From Prevotella sp. (lineage in GTDB: Bacteria > Bacteroidota > Bacteroidia > Bacteroidales > Bacteroidaceae): DNA of 34,150 bases. Location of the stretch: assembly GCA_017428805.1 (NCBI GenBank), contig JAFRQC010000096.1:1-34150 (forward strand), read 5' to 3'. The position numbers and the translations under genes are program-made. Positions 18,436 to 27,515 of the stretch are shown here, piece by piece (positions within the stretch are counted from its first letter, which is position 1; the number at the start of each line of letters is the position of its first letter). The notes beneath the pieces are model-generated. The model was not told where the DNA came from. It was given only the letters and a program-made list of their open reading frames with translations, and did no database searches.

Positions 18436-18458
18436 AAACCTACAATTTGATCATTAAT

Positions 18459-19109
18459 TTAGAAAGTCTTTCCAAACACAATAAACAGGAAAGTTTTTAA
18501 TAGAATGGTTATATCCAATGCCCACGAACGATTCTCCAGATAGTCAAGGTCGTACTGAAGACGTACAAGCATCTTCTCCATCGTGTCCGTATAACCATTA
18601 TAAAGCGTAGCGTAGCTCGTCACACCCGGCCGAATCTGATAAAGCATATAATAGCGAGGATCTTCCTTCTCTATCAACTTGATGTAATAAGCTCGTTCCG
18701 GACGGGGACCCACAAATGCCATATCACCTATAAAAACATTCCATAATTGCGGAAGCTCATCAAGATGATGCTTTCTTAAAAAACGTCCGATTTTGGTCAG
18801 GCGAGGATCTTTATGTCCTTCCTGTAGCAACATGGGCTTTTCTTTCTCTGCATCCATTTTCATCGAACGGAACTTATAGATAGTGAACGGACGTCCAAAA
18901 CGTCCTATCCGCTCCTGTTTGAAAATCGCAGAACCACCGTCTTCGTGTTTCACAGCGAAATAACAGAACACAAAAAGAGGAGAAAAAAGAATCAAGGCTA
19001 CCAGAGCAGCCAGACAATCAAGAATACGCTTAGTATTCCGCTCAAAAGCACTCATGCCGTCTGGAATAAACCGTATTTCCGCATCGTTATCAGTCCTTTT
19101 CTCACTCAT
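18459..19109 (-). CDS. initiating sugar-phosphate transferase (bacterial sugar transferase family)
   Basis: This 216-residue protein has one N-terminal hydrophobic helix (about 28-52, ILDCLAALVALILFSPLFVF) and the conserved cytoplasmic domain of WbaP/WcaJ-type polyprenyl-phosphate hexose-1-phosphate transferases: FKQERIGRFGRPFTIYKFRSM, then LRKHHLDELPQLWNV with the DE pair, VGPRPER and RPGVTSYA. It has the short form without the extra N-terminal membrane domain. It would load the first sugar phosphate onto undecaprenyl phosphate to start the repeat unit. It is the last gene of the cluster but has its own -7 element at 19138-19145. Confidence 0.94.
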   Translation of the reverse strand: MSEKRTDNDAEIRFIPDGMSAFERNTKRILDCLAALVALILFSPLFVFCYFAVKHEDGGSAIFKQERIGRFGRPFTIYKFRSMKMDAEKEKPMLLQEGHKDPRLTKIGRFLRKHHLDELPQLWNVFIGDMAFVGPRPERAYYIKLIEKEDPRYYMLYQIRPGVTSYATLYNGYTDTMEKMLVRLQYDLDYLENRSWALDITILLKTFLFIVFGKTF

Positions 19110-19137
19110 TATTTCACCATTATTTCTTTCAAGGGTG

Positions 19138-19170
19138 CAAAGTTACAAAAAAAACGGTAATATTCTCAAC
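19138..19170 (-). promoter_or_regulatory. possible separate promoter for the sugar transferase gene
   Basis: TAACTTTG on the minus strand (19145-19138) matches the -7 consensus, about 28 bases before the ATG at 19109. A weak GTTG -33 element lies about 21 bases upstream. This is one of the few real gaps (60 bases) in the cluster. Confidence 0.5.
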
Positions 19171-20348
19171 TAAATAGCTTCTTTTTTTGTTCCGAACATC
19201 TTTTCTACACAAATCTCAGTGGCATGTCCACCTATATAGGTGAATTTATTCTTAATCATATCCCGCGTTTTCAGGCATTCTGCCTCGTAATCCATCTGTC
19301 GAATGTGATTCAATACTTCATCCTCAGTATAGAGTACACCACTTGGCATCTCTTTCTCAAAATCAATATTCAAATGACGGCGTTTGGCATAAGTCTGATA
19401 GTCATAGGCAAAACAAATAATTGGCCGTTCCAAGATGGAGAAATCAGTGATACATGAAGAATAGTCCGAAATCAGAATATCACTGACGACAAACAAGTCA
19501 TTAATAACAGGATACGATGAATAGTCTCTCACGAAATCATTGAATTCTATGCCTAACAACTTCGTGGTATAATGGTGAGTACGGAACAAAAGGACATATT
19601 CATCTTTTAGATTTGCCTCCCATTTATCCATCTGAATAGGGGGCTTGATAGAATAAGTTTTACCATGATCATCACTGTCACGCCAAGTTGGAGCATACAA
19701 AATGACTTTCTTGTCAAGAGGTAATCCCAAAGCTTTCTTTTTGGTTATCACGTCATCAGCAGACACCTGATATAACATATCATTCCGAGGAAGTCCACTG
19801 GGCAGCATGATGGATTCTGGTGCTTTGAAACTCCTCATCAGCACTTTCTTATGGAACTCACTCTCATAACAAAAAAAGTTCAAATGACTGAAATCATAGT
19901 CTTTACGTCCCGGAACATCGTTACCAACTGCATTCAGGCTACAGCCATGCCAGGTATTCAGATAGATACAATCCCTCTTCTTATACCGCAAACCGCGTTC
20001 GATATTGACACTCGTAATCCAATAACGGGCTTTCAGAGTTGTTTTGAAATAATGAAACGTATCCACTTTAACCTTAAATGCCGGACCCGGAATCTCTATA
20101 TCCAAATCTTCCAGCGCCCAAACCATCGTAAAATCCTTAAATTGCGGCAGACGAACCATATACTCATAAATGGCTTTGGGACTATCATTGTATTTACAAC
20201 TCAAGGCACTAAACAACACCATTTTATCATCAGTCTTTACAAAAAAGCCCCAACACCGCATCACAGCATTGGCAATTATCCTAATTACTTTTAGGATCCA
20301 ACTGTGATGTTTCAACACATAATCAATCTTTGCTTTATAACTTTGCAT
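19170..20348 (-). CDS. CDP-glycerol glycerophosphotransferase-like protein
   Basis: This 392-residue protein belongs to the TagB/TagF-like GT-B family: NTWHGCSLNAVG (around 130), VILYAPTWRDS (around 215), LLFRTHHY (around 255) and VVSDILISDYSSCITDFSI (around 287-305). Such enzymes move glycerol phosphate or another polyol phosphate from a CDP donor onto a glycan or lipid carrier. They make teichoic acids in Gram-positives and phosphodiester-containing capsules in Gram-negatives. No CDP-glycerol synthase gene is in the window, so the donor would have to be made elsewhere. Its first 37 bases overlap the end of the GT4 gene. The family is secure; the donor is inferred. Confidence 0.88.
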   Translation of the reverse strand: MQSYKAKIDYVLKHHSWILKVIRIIANAVMRCWGFFVKTDDKMVLFSALSCKYNDSPKAIYEYMVRLPQFKDFTMVWALEDLDIEIPGPAFKVKVDTFHYFKTTLKARYWITSVNIERGLRYKKRDCIYLNTWHGCSLNAVGNDVPGRKDYDFSHLNFFCYESEFHKKVLMRSFKAPESIMLPSGLPRNDMLYQVSADDVITKKKALGLPLDKKVILYAPTWRDSDDHGKTYSIKPPIQMDKWEANLKDEYVLLFRTHHYTTKLLGIEFNDFVRDYSSYPVINDLFVVSDILISDYSSCITDFSILERPIICFAYDYQTYAKRRHLNIDFEKEMPSGVLYTEDEVLNHIRQMDYEAECLKTRDMIKNKFTYIGGHATEICVEKMFGTKKEAI

Positions 20349-21529
20349 AATAAATTACTATTCCTTTCCTTTGAAAAAACTTCTATAGCATAATTTAATC
20401 CTTTCATCCCTTTTGCTTTCAACTTCTCAGATGACTCAAAAGCAGCTCTTTTCATCACCTCTGACAACGACTTACAATCCTCTGGTTTTACAGTCCATCC
20501 AGCTCCACTCTTCTTAATGCAATCAGCCGTATCGCTGTCTTGATCTACTGAAGCAATAATAGGCTTAGCTGAAAACATATAAGCTATCAACTTACTGGGA
20601 ACAGAATACCTTGCATAGCCTTTCTTAATAGGGAGCAGCATGACATCTGCCTTCGCCTGCGTCTCAGGAACCATTCCCGTTGGCACATCCCAAAACTCTA
20701 TCTGACAAGAATAGTTCTTGGCCTTTCGCTGTAAATCTGCCTTTGAAGGTCCTGAACCGGCAATGACAAGCCGCGCATCCTTCAAATCAGCCATGGCAAA
20801 AGCATCAAACAACAACTCTATTCCTGCCAATGGCCCGACATTCCCCATATACATAAAGGTAAAAGGAGTTTTCTCAGATAGACGCCCATTTTTCTCGGCA
20901 TATTCAAGAAATGGCTTTTCGTCCTGCCAATTCCTGACAACCACAAAATGATTCCTGTCTATTTGCCGACTCTCTGACAGATAATCAGCCATCTTCTCTG
21001 AATTTGTCTGAACGCAAGCAGCATGGCTAAGGGTGTGTTTATTTAAAGGAAGCAACAAATGCATCACCAGCCATTTCAAAGGTATTAAGTTTGGCAGCTT
21101 AGAAGTCAGAGACTCAGGGTAGATATCCTGAACAGGGGTGATATAAGGTATCTCATATTGGCATGCAGCTTTAGCAACCAAATAGACGCCAAACAAATGC
21201 CAGGAGTCATTGTAGACAAAGTCAATCTCCTCATGATGCTGACGAATATACTTGGCACACCACCGTCCATGACTGAGACTCTCACGCATTCTGCCTATTG
21301 GAGAGGAGGCTGGGCATGTATAGGCATCAAATTCTATTACCTCAAATGGCAGGCCTGTATAATCATAGTCCGGAAAAGCAAATCCCTTCGGCCTTGTCGG
21401 ATGAGGCCGAAGGATTGTTACCTGACAATTCTCTGAGAGCTTGATTGCCAAATCGGTCTGAAGTCGTGCTGACACAACCGGTTCCGGGTAAAACACGCCA
21501 CAAACGAACAACACCCTCTTTCTTTCCAT
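20312..21529 (-). CDS. family 4 glycosyltransferase
   Basis: This 405-residue GT-B enzyme resembles WbuB-type glycosyltransferases. The N-terminal domain begins RVLFVCGVFYPEPVVSARLQ and includes the acceptor-side motif PVQDIYPESLT. The C-terminal domain has FMYMGNVGPLAGIELLFDAF, LVIAGSGPSKADL and PIKKGYARYSVPSKLIAYM, with the Glu position of the EX7E motif not obvious. It adds one sugar to the lipid-linked repeat unit at the cytoplasmic face. The gene abuts the nucleotidyltransferase gene without a gap and overlaps the next gene by 37 bases. Confidence 0.92.
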   Translation of the reverse strand: MERKRVLFVCGVFYPEPVVSARLQTDLAIKLSENCQVTILRPHPTRPKGFAFPDYDYTGLPFEVIEFDAYTCPASSPIGRMRESLSHGRWCAKYIRQHHEEIDFVYNDSWHLFGVYLVAKAACQYEIPYITPVQDIYPESLTSKLPNLIPLKWLVMHLLLPLNKHTLSHAACVQTNSEKMADYLSESRQIDRNHFVVVRNWQDEKPFLEYAEKNGRLSEKTPFTFMYMGNVGPLAGIELLFDAFAMADLKDARLVIAGSGPSKADLQRKAKNYSCQIEFWDVPTGMVPETQAKADVMLLPIKKGYARYSVPSKLIAYMFSAKPIIASVDQDSDTADCIKKSGAGWTVKPEDCKSLSEVMKRAAFESSEKLKAKGMKGLNYAIEVFSKERNSNLLCKVIKQRLIMC

Positions 21530-22636
21530 TTACGCTTTTTTCTTAGCGTCAAAACGATCCTTGATCTTCCAACGCTGATTAGTCAGTTTTGCAAAAGGCT
21601 TCCATAGCGCCTCCGACGGGAACATACGCGCCAACAGGAAATCTCTATAAATATCTGTCAAGGCCGTAGCTAAAGCACCGTGTTCCCTGAAGGTGTATCG
21701 TGTATCCATCGTTCCAAAGTTTCCTGTCTCGAAGATCTCCTCTGCAAGGAATTCTCCTGCTTTATCATTAGGTTGCATCAATAAATAGCGATGATCCAAG
21801 CCCAACACCTTCTCAAGAATCCACATCACAGCTCCGGCAAACTTCTTCATCCCAAGATAATTGACCGCCTTGCAGAATTCTTCCTTCTCAGCATCAGAAA
21901 AGCCCTGTTTCAACAGATAATAATAGTCTATGAACTGCCGCAGTCCGATTCCCTCATTAAAGAAATGACGCATCATATGCGACAACAAGAAAATGGCATT
22001 GAAACCATTCGTTGGTGTACAAACATGTTTACCTAACACAGGATTGTTGTTTGCGAACTGCTCAGCCTGATGGCTTTTATAATAGTTTTGCAACCGTCTG
22101 TTGTGCAAAGGACTTGCCATCTGCGAAGGAAGATAATGAACTTCAACGTCCACATCCTTATATATGGGGAAATCTATATGATGAAACTGCTCAAATGTAC
22201 CCGGTGTCTTCGAATGTACGAAATCCGTAATGGTCTTACGGTCACCTTCTACCCAAATATCAATATCACCAGCAGCACGACTTTCAGGATTTGGATACAT
22301 CAATGCAAGCCCCTGCCCTTTCAGAATGCATGACCTTAGACCTGACTGTGCAAACATTTCTGACAGATCCGCAACTCTGCGATTAACCACTTCGAAATGT
22401 CGTCTTTTCTTTTCCGTGGCATAAAGCCACCTCATCACCTCCTGTCTCTCCACATATTCAGGATACTGTTGACGGCACAGCTTCACACCTTCAAAAAGCA
22501 CTCCTACAATAGCCTGCTTCGCTGCAAAAACCTTAAGTTCTGACCAGTCCATCGACTGAACTGTTCCCTTAGTGGCACTTTTACCCTGGAGGGTACTTCT
22601 AAGAAATGATAATATAGGCGTATTTAGTGATAACAT
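21530..22636 (-). CDS. uncharacterised nucleotidyltransferase (NTP_transf_5 type)
   Basis: This 368-residue protein shows the nucleotidyltransferase-like pattern LKGQGLALMYPNPESRAAGD followed by IDIWVEG, in which the two Asp residues of GDIDIW are the expected metal ligands. The rest is mostly helical (HMMRHFFNEGIGLRQFIDYYYLL). This matches the uncharacterised family often found with PqqD and HprK-like genes in RiPP-like and exopolysaccharide loci. Substrate and product are unknown. It sits between two glycosyltransferase genes with 0 to 3 bases between them, so it is a stable member of this operon. A link to the HprK/PqqD pair 3-5 kb away is inference. Confidence 0.82.
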   Translation of the reverse strand: MLSLNTPILSFLRSTLQGKSATKGTVQSMDWSELKVFAAKQAIVGVLFEGVKLCRQQYPEYVERQEVMRWLYATEKKRRHFEVVNRRVADLSEMFAQSGLRSCILKGQGLALMYPNPESRAAGDIDIWVEGDRKTITDFVHSKTPGTFEQFHHIDFPIYKDVDVEVHYLPSQMASPLHNRRLQNYYKSHQAEQFANNNPVLGKHVCTPTNGFNAIFLLSHMMRHFFNEGIGLRQFIDYYYLLKQGFSDAEKEEFCKAVNYLGMKKFAGAVMWILEKVLGLDHRYLLMQPNDKAGEFLAEEIFETGNFGTMDTRYTFREHGALATALTDIYRDFLLARMFPSEALWKPFAKLTNQRWKIKDRFDAKKKA

Positions 22637-22639
22637 ATT

Positions 22640-23476
22640 TCAATCTAATTGCTGTTGCCGTATCCACAATGACAAGATGCTGTACGATTCTTCGTGATTC
22701 TCCCATGAATTACTCTGAATAGTCGAACTGGCTCCCTCCAAGTGTGTGACTTCCAACTTTGGTACATAATATACAGGAATTTGTAACTGGCGACAACGAT
22801 AAGCCAGATATAATTCCTCATTGTATAAGAACATTTTTTCATGAAAAATAGGACTTAGTGCCTGTGAAGCCTGACACGTCAGTATGATGAATGAGCCATG
22901 AGCAGAAAACACCTTCACCTTTCGACCTCCATTCAATTTGGTCCAGATTACCAATAATTCCCTCATAATACGGTTAAAAGCAAACGCTACGTTCATCAAC
23001 AGGTTACTCTTCCACCGGTATGACAAATCAAGAAGTTTCAAATATAGCCCAACCTTAAATGGCAGATGAGGGTTCTGACGATGACCATTCTCCATTCTGA
23101 CATCTGCTGCATATACAGCCTTTAAATCATCCATTTGGTTCAAAAAATTTATATCCCTGATAATGATGTCTGAATTGGAAAGGACCAGGAAGCGATATTG
23201 ATAATGTTCCATAGCGTATCTGGATCCAATATTGTTACCTGCCCCGTACCCTTTATTTGGTACTGAAATAAAGTCCGCACCATATCCTAAAGACAACGTC
23301 CGACAGGCCTCCTCTGTTTCCTGATTGCAGAAACTGTTGACAACAATAACACGATAGCTATATGGCAATACCAAAGAAGCAAAGAACTGCTGCAACACTT
23401 CTACATTCTTATATACCAACACCACAAAGACCAGCTCGTAGTATGGCTTTTCTATTTGATTCTCGCTAACAGCCAT
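22640..23476 (-). CDS. family 2 glycosyltransferase
   Basis: This 278-residue GT-A enzyme has the usual N-terminal nucleotide-sugar fold: FVVLVYKNVEVLQQFFASL, then NKGYGAGNNIGSRYAM and FLVLSNSDIIIRD, where the NSD is the DxD-like metal site. It resembles rhamnosyltransferase-like GT2 enzymes. The C-terminal half (EKMFLYNEELYLAYRCRQL) also fits that subgroup. It adds a sugar to the repeat unit. It overlaps the DUF616-type gene by 25 bases. The sugar is not deducible. Confidence 0.9.
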   Translation of the reverse strand: MAVSENQIEKPYYELVFVVLVYKNVEVLQQFFASLVLPYSYRVIVVNSFCNQETEEACRTLSLGYGADFISVPNKGYGAGNNIGSRYAMEHYQYRFLVLSNSDIIIRDINFLNQMDDLKAVYAADVRMENGHRQNPHLPFKVGLYLKLLDLSYRWKSNLLMNVAFAFNRIMRELLVIWTKLNGGRKVKVFSAHGSFIILTCQASQALSPIFHEKMFLYNEELYLAYRCRQLQIPVYYVPKLEVTHLEGASSTIQSNSWENHEESYSILSLWIRQQQLD

Positions 23477-24234
23477 GGTTTTATGATTCTATCCACCCAA
23501 TTGATAATACCTCCCAAGAGACGATGCCTTTCACAAAACCATTTGAAATGTCTCCAATATCGGATATACCACTCAACTGTATTATGCGGCCAAGTCTCAA
23601 AATAAGGATTTCTCTCAATGTTTTCTTCAAAGAAAGAATACTTCACCTGGTTTAGGTAAAGCACATACGACAGACATGTCTGATCTCTACCAGAATAGTT
23701 GACAACATGGTAATACCAGTCATCCATCAGTTTTTTTCCCAACTCACTATGGTGATTACGCAAGATAATTTTATTATCAGAGATTCCTGCATGCTCGGGC
23801 ATTCCTGCCTTTTTGTAATCTTCAAACTGTTTCTTTAATAGTGCGGGATCGGCATTTCTACGCCTTAGACACCTCTTTATCTCCACAAATATGCAATCAT
23901 TATGTGGATGACGGAAGTTCATCATAACCAGATCCTTTGATATGTGTTTATGAAGGAATGCGCTGATATCACCTTTTATCATTATGGAACCATCAATATA
24001 GAGTGAATACTCATATTCCTTCAATACTGTATATGGATACAACAGTTTTATTTCCCTGTTTAATAAAGATGGGGACTCTCCATTCGTATCCACCTTAACA
24101 ATCTTCCAAATCTTTGAACGAACCTTATCTGAATCAGTATAACAGATGAAATCTATTCCTTTTGGAACCACAACAGGATCTTTCAGCCAGTCATAGTTAT
24201 TAAATATCGCCGTATAGACAACAAACCTGTTCAT
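23452..24234 (-). CDS. DUF616-type glycosyltransferase-like protein
   Basis: This 260-residue protein has features of the TOD1/MUCI70-like (DUF616) family: it starts VVYTAIFNNYDWLKDP, then FICYTDSD, PYTVLKEYEYSLYIDGSIMI with a D-x-S/D-like element, and MMNFRHPHNDCIFVEI with conserved His and Asp. DUF616 proteins are treated as nucleotide-sugar glycosyltransferases, though few are characterised. The operon position between polymerase and GT2 genes supports that role. It begins 1 base after the polymerase gene and overlaps the GT2 gene by 25 bases. Confidence 0.82.
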   Translation of the reverse strand: MNRFVVYTAIFNNYDWLKDPVVVPKGIDFICYTDSDKVRSKIWKIVKVDTNGESPSLLNREIKLLYPYTVLKEYEYSLYIDGSIMIKGDISAFLHKHISKDLVMMNFRHPHNDCIFVEIKRCLRRRNADPALLKKQFEDYKKAGMPEHAGISDNKIILRNHHSELGKKLMDDWYYHVVNYSGRDQTCLSYVLYLNQVKYSFFEENIERNPYFETWPHNTVEWYIRYWRHFKWFCERHRLLGGIINWVDRIIKPWLLARIK

Positions 24235-24235
24235 G

Positions 24236-25357
24236 TCAGATTTCCAACAACTGATAGTTTACCCACAGGATATCAGAAGCACTCTTAAAGAAGAAGAAGC
24301 TATTGAAAAGTATATATATAACAGCACATGCGAACTGCCATGATGACGACTTGAGATATTGGAGTGTATTAGGTATAATCAGAAATGTCATATTAGTAAA
24401 AAACATCGCCACACGACTCGTCAGTCCAAATCCGAATCCCATACCCGCCGAATAGACGATGACGGCAAGTATCATGACAATGGACAAGAGGCGGTTGATA
24501 CCTTCTTCATAAAAATGTTCCTTCATCACAATTATCCTGAAAAGGAGAATGGCAGATAATAATGCAGGCATCTTCCAACTAGCTCCTTCGTAATTATCAG
24601 CATTAATTATATAATAGGCATATTCTGGAACGACGTACTCCACAAACCATGGCAAAAGAGTATCGAAACCGGCAATCAACAACACTGTCAAAAACAGCAA
24701 TAACAATAACAAATATCTCCAATTCTTTATCCCATATAGGAAATAAACTGGTAAGAAAATGACAGACGACATATGTACCGAAAAAGCGATACCACTGAGC
24801 AAGAGGAAAGGAATGACCTTCCTATTGATGATAAACGGAAAAGAAAACAGATAAATACTAATGGCCAAAAATGCCCTCAGAATAAATAGGGACTGAGGGA
24901 ATGAATCTGTCATAAACACAAATACTGAAACCCATAATATTGGAGAATACTGCCTGACAGAGAAATAAACGGCATAGAGAATAAAAACGCTCGTCAGTAT
25001 AAACAAGATCTGGTCAGAACTAAACAAGCTTGAAACAGCCTTGATAACTAATGCAAATCCTGTTTCCGTTTTCAAAGACTCATACCCCAAACCAATAACT
25101 CTTGTCCACGAAACATTATCTGATTCATAAAAAGCATCCACATAAAAAGGAATATCATCAAGTGTCAAAGGATTCTTAAAAGCATGAAAAATAAAAATCG
25201 CACCTAATGATAGGAGCAAATACACATTTAAACGCTCATCAGAAAGATATCGCAATGTCCGTTCTTTCACAGGCATGAAAGTATACTCCACTACATTGGT
25301 GAATGCTGTAATGGCGATAACGATTTCAATAATAAAAAGAAGATAAAAAAGATGCAT
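24236..25357 (-). CDS. EpsG-like O-unit polymerase (Wzy function)
   Basis: This 373-residue protein has around ten membrane helices through its whole length and the EpsG-family feature of an early loop with FKNPLTLDDIPFYVDAFYES. Later come FILRAFLAISIYLFSFPF and FSVHMSSVIFLPVYFLYG, where the R and H positions are typical of the family. It probably joins repeat units in the periplasm. It begins 2 bases after the flippase gene. Wzy-type proteins are poorly conserved, so the linkage made is unknown. Confidence 0.88.
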   Translation of the reverse strand: MHLFYLLFIIEIVIAITAFTNVVEYTFMPVKERTLRYLSDERLNVYLLLSLGAIFIFHAFKNPLTLDDIPFYVDAFYESDNVSWTRVIGLGYESLKTETGFALVIKAVSSLFSSDQILFILTSVFILYAVYFSVRQYSPILWVSVFVFMTDSFPQSLFILRAFLAISIYLFSFPFIINRKVIPFLLLSGIAFSVHMSSVIFLPVYFLYGIKNWRYLLLLLLFLTVLLIAGFDTLLPWFVEYVVPEYAYYIINADNYEGASWKMPALLSAILLFRIIVMKEHFYEEGINRLLSIVMILAVIVYSAGMGFGFGLTSRVAMFFTNMTFLIIPNTLQYLKSSSWQFACAVIYILFNSFFFFKSASDILWVNYQLLEI

Positions 25358-25359
25358 GA

Positions 25360-26616
25360 CTATCTTTCTGATAACATTTGGTTTGCTATCTTCTTAAATT
25401 TCAGCACACGATAGATAAACTCAACAAGATATGCTACCATGGAAATCATAACAAACGCCATGAGAGAATTCATATGATGAGTCATATAACAACAAATGAG
25501 TAATACCAAATAAAAGCCTGTAGTAATCAGAATACTATTTAAGACATATCTGTTATACCCGAATGCGACAAAAACATTAAAAGCGATCAGTACACTGACC
25601 GATAGCAACATTGGTGCCATTGTGAAGAGTCTGAGAGGTAGAAGATCAACTTCTTCATTCAAGAAGAACCGACCAATAAAAGGCAGGGTTATATTAACAA
25701 CGACAACTAATATGAATGATATGAAGACAGATACCATGATAGTCTTTCTAACCTCTGGAATACTTCTGTCCTTTGCTGCACGGGGGAACATTGCAATCCG
25801 GAGGATCTCGGTGGGCTTTGATACCAACAAATTTATTTTCATACCCAAATCATAGATAACAACATTACCCATTCCAATAAGTCCACCCATTAACAAGATA
25901 TTAAAGCGATCCTTGATTGCCGTTATCATATCAGAAGCAAAAATGGGCAAAGACTCCTTTATCAATGAGAATACTGCCCTGCTACTGACTTTCTTCAATC
26001 TCAAGCCCAATAGGCAAAAAACAATATACAAAGAGAAAAGGCCACCCAAAAGATAACCTATAGAATATAAAAGCGGCACCAGATAAAGATCTGATGAATC
26101 TTTAACCAATGCAAAAATCAACACGATGAAAAATGACTTAACCATCACCACGACGAAAGTGGCATACTTCATTTTCTCCAAACCTTGGAACAGGTATTGT
26201 GGAAATAATACGTCATAAATGGCCATGCCATAGGTAAGCGTGAATATCAGGCAGCTTTCACGATAGGTTGGTGTTAACAATACAATCAATAGAAAAACGG
26301 CTAAGCCTATCAGCCAGACGACTGCTCTTCCTACAAAAACAGAACTGAATATCTCAGACAATTTTTGTTTATCGTCTCTATAGATGGAGATATATTTGGC
26401 ACAAACACTGTCTGAACCCCAGATTACAAACAAAGAGATATATGATACCAGCACCTGGGCCGTGATAAACACGCCATACATATCACGCCCGATGACTCTG
26501 ACCAGATACGGATAGGTAATTAGAGGGGCTATCACATTGAATACTTGAAGAATCGTTATGTATGAAGTGTTCTGTACAAGTGTTCTGTTTCTTTCTGTAT
26601 TGATCTTAAGCATCAT
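25360..26616 (-). CDS. Wzx-like oligosaccharide flippase
   Basis: This 418-residue protein with about twelve membrane helices belongs to the polysaccharide-biosynthesis MOP/MATE-like superfamily. It starts with NTSYITILQVFNVIAPLITYPYLVRVIG, the characteristic N-terminal helix of Wzx proteins, followed by YGVFITAQVLVSYISLFVIWG. It would flip the lipid-linked repeat unit from the cytoplasmic to the periplasmic face. Its first 11 bases overlap the ATP-grasp gene, which suggests translational coupling. Confidence 0.93.
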   Translation of the reverse strand: MMLKINTERNRTLVQNTSYITILQVFNVIAPLITYPYLVRVIGRDMYGVFITAQVLVSYISLFVIWGSDSVCAKYISIYRDDKQKLSEIFSSVFVGRAVVWLIGLAVFLLIVLLTPTYRESCLIFTLTYGMAIYDVLFPQYLFQGLEKMKYATFVVVMVKSFFIVLIFALVKDSSDLYLVPLLYSIGYLLGGLFSLYIVFCLLGLRLKKVSSRAVFSLIKESLPIFASDMITAIKDRFNILLMGGLIGMGNVVIYDLGMKINLLVSKPTEILRIAMFPRAAKDRSIPEVRKTIMVSVFISFILVVVVNITLPFIGRFFLNEEVDLLPLRLFTMAPMLLSVSVLIAFNVFVAFGYNRYVLNSILITTGFYLVLLICCYMTHHMNSLMAFVMISMVAYLVEFIYRVLKFKKIANQMLSER

Positions 26617-27505
26617 ACTTTTTCAAGTCCAACCAACCGCCTATGATATCATCCCATTCATCAGGTGTCACACTAAAGAAACCAGAAAGATGGAAGAAAG
26701 TCATTTCACCAAAGAAGATGTGATTATTAATTAAATACATATCAACACGGACATGAGGAATTCCTTTTGAAAGCGTACGAGCAATTTCTTTCATTTCCTC
26801 AAACTTATCAGGCATTGATGGTCTTACTTCTGCATGAGGATCTTTAAATTTAAAAGGAAGATAATTCCAGTCCATATCAAAAAAATCTGTTCTTGGGTCT
26901 GCTGACACGTCCTTTGAAATATACATCATTTTAGGTTCTCCATTAAAACAGAAGAACTTATAATCCGTCAAAGCATCACCATTCCCATCTTCCAAGTACT
27001 TTTCCGCGATTATCCTTGGCTGAATATCCTTATAGGGCCATTCACGCTTATTCCAATAATAATTCTTTCTAAGCTCTCTATTGAAAAAAGAACGGGCTTT
27101 AACCTTGCTGAATGTACTCTTGTCTTTGCAGATCATAAACCCACCAGAATCATGAGTACACTTCAAGACAAACCGCTCTGGCAAATGATCAAAGTCAATC
27201 TCATCGAAAGAGTTCCATACACCTAACAGAGGGACGACTTTATCTACACCTATTTTTTTACTCACATAATCTTTAACCGCATATTTGTCTGTCAACTTCG
27301 TATATAGCGGATTCCTATCATGCAGTTTCAGCCAATTCAACTTTTCACTAAATGTATGGGGGGTCTTCAAATCTGGCCATTTCTTTAAATGCAGGTAATA
27401 GAAAATTTTGATGTACAACTCCGCCGGCCAAAGCCTGGCTGTCAGCACCATAAAGTAGATACCAGCCATCTCTGGCTCCTTCAGAATCTTACGAAGGTAT
27501 TTCAT
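26606..27505 (-). CDS. TupA-like ATP-grasp ligase
   Basis: This 299-residue protein matches the TupA-like ATP-grasp family: TFSEKLNWLKLHDRNPLYTKL, DKYAVKDYVSK, RFVLKCTHDSGG, PRIIAEKYLED with the ATP-binding Glu, DYKFFCFNGEP, DFFDMDWN and HVRVDMYLINNHIFFGEMTFF with metal-binding Asp and Glu. TupA is named for teichuronopeptide synthesis, and the fold joins a carboxylate to an amine using ATP. In a capsule operon it probably attaches an amino acid or amine to a uronic acid or similar sugar (inference). It lies between the Wzc-like and Wzx genes. Confidence 0.88.
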   Translation of the reverse strand: MKYLRKILKEPEMAGIYFMVLTARLWPAELYIKIFYYLHLKKWPDLKTPHTFSEKLNWLKLHDRNPLYTKLTDKYAVKDYVSKKIGVDKVVPLLGVWNSFDEIDFDHLPERFVLKCTHDSGGFMICKDKSTFSKVKARSFFNRELRKNYYWNKREWPYKDIQPRIIAEKYLEDGNGDALTDYKFFCFNGEPKMMYISKDVSADPRTDFFDMDWNYLPFKFKDPHAEVRPSMPDKFEEMKEIARTLSKGIPHVRVDMYLINNHIFFGEMTFFHLSGFFSVTPDEWDDIIGGWLDLKKYDA

Positions 27506-27515
27506 CTTAGTTCAT

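Noticed and set aside
18406..18458. Possible RiPP precursor gene after the PqqD-like gene
   Set aside because: The 53-base gap is filled by the terminator and has no open frame. The neighbouring gaps of 9 and 14 bases are too short.
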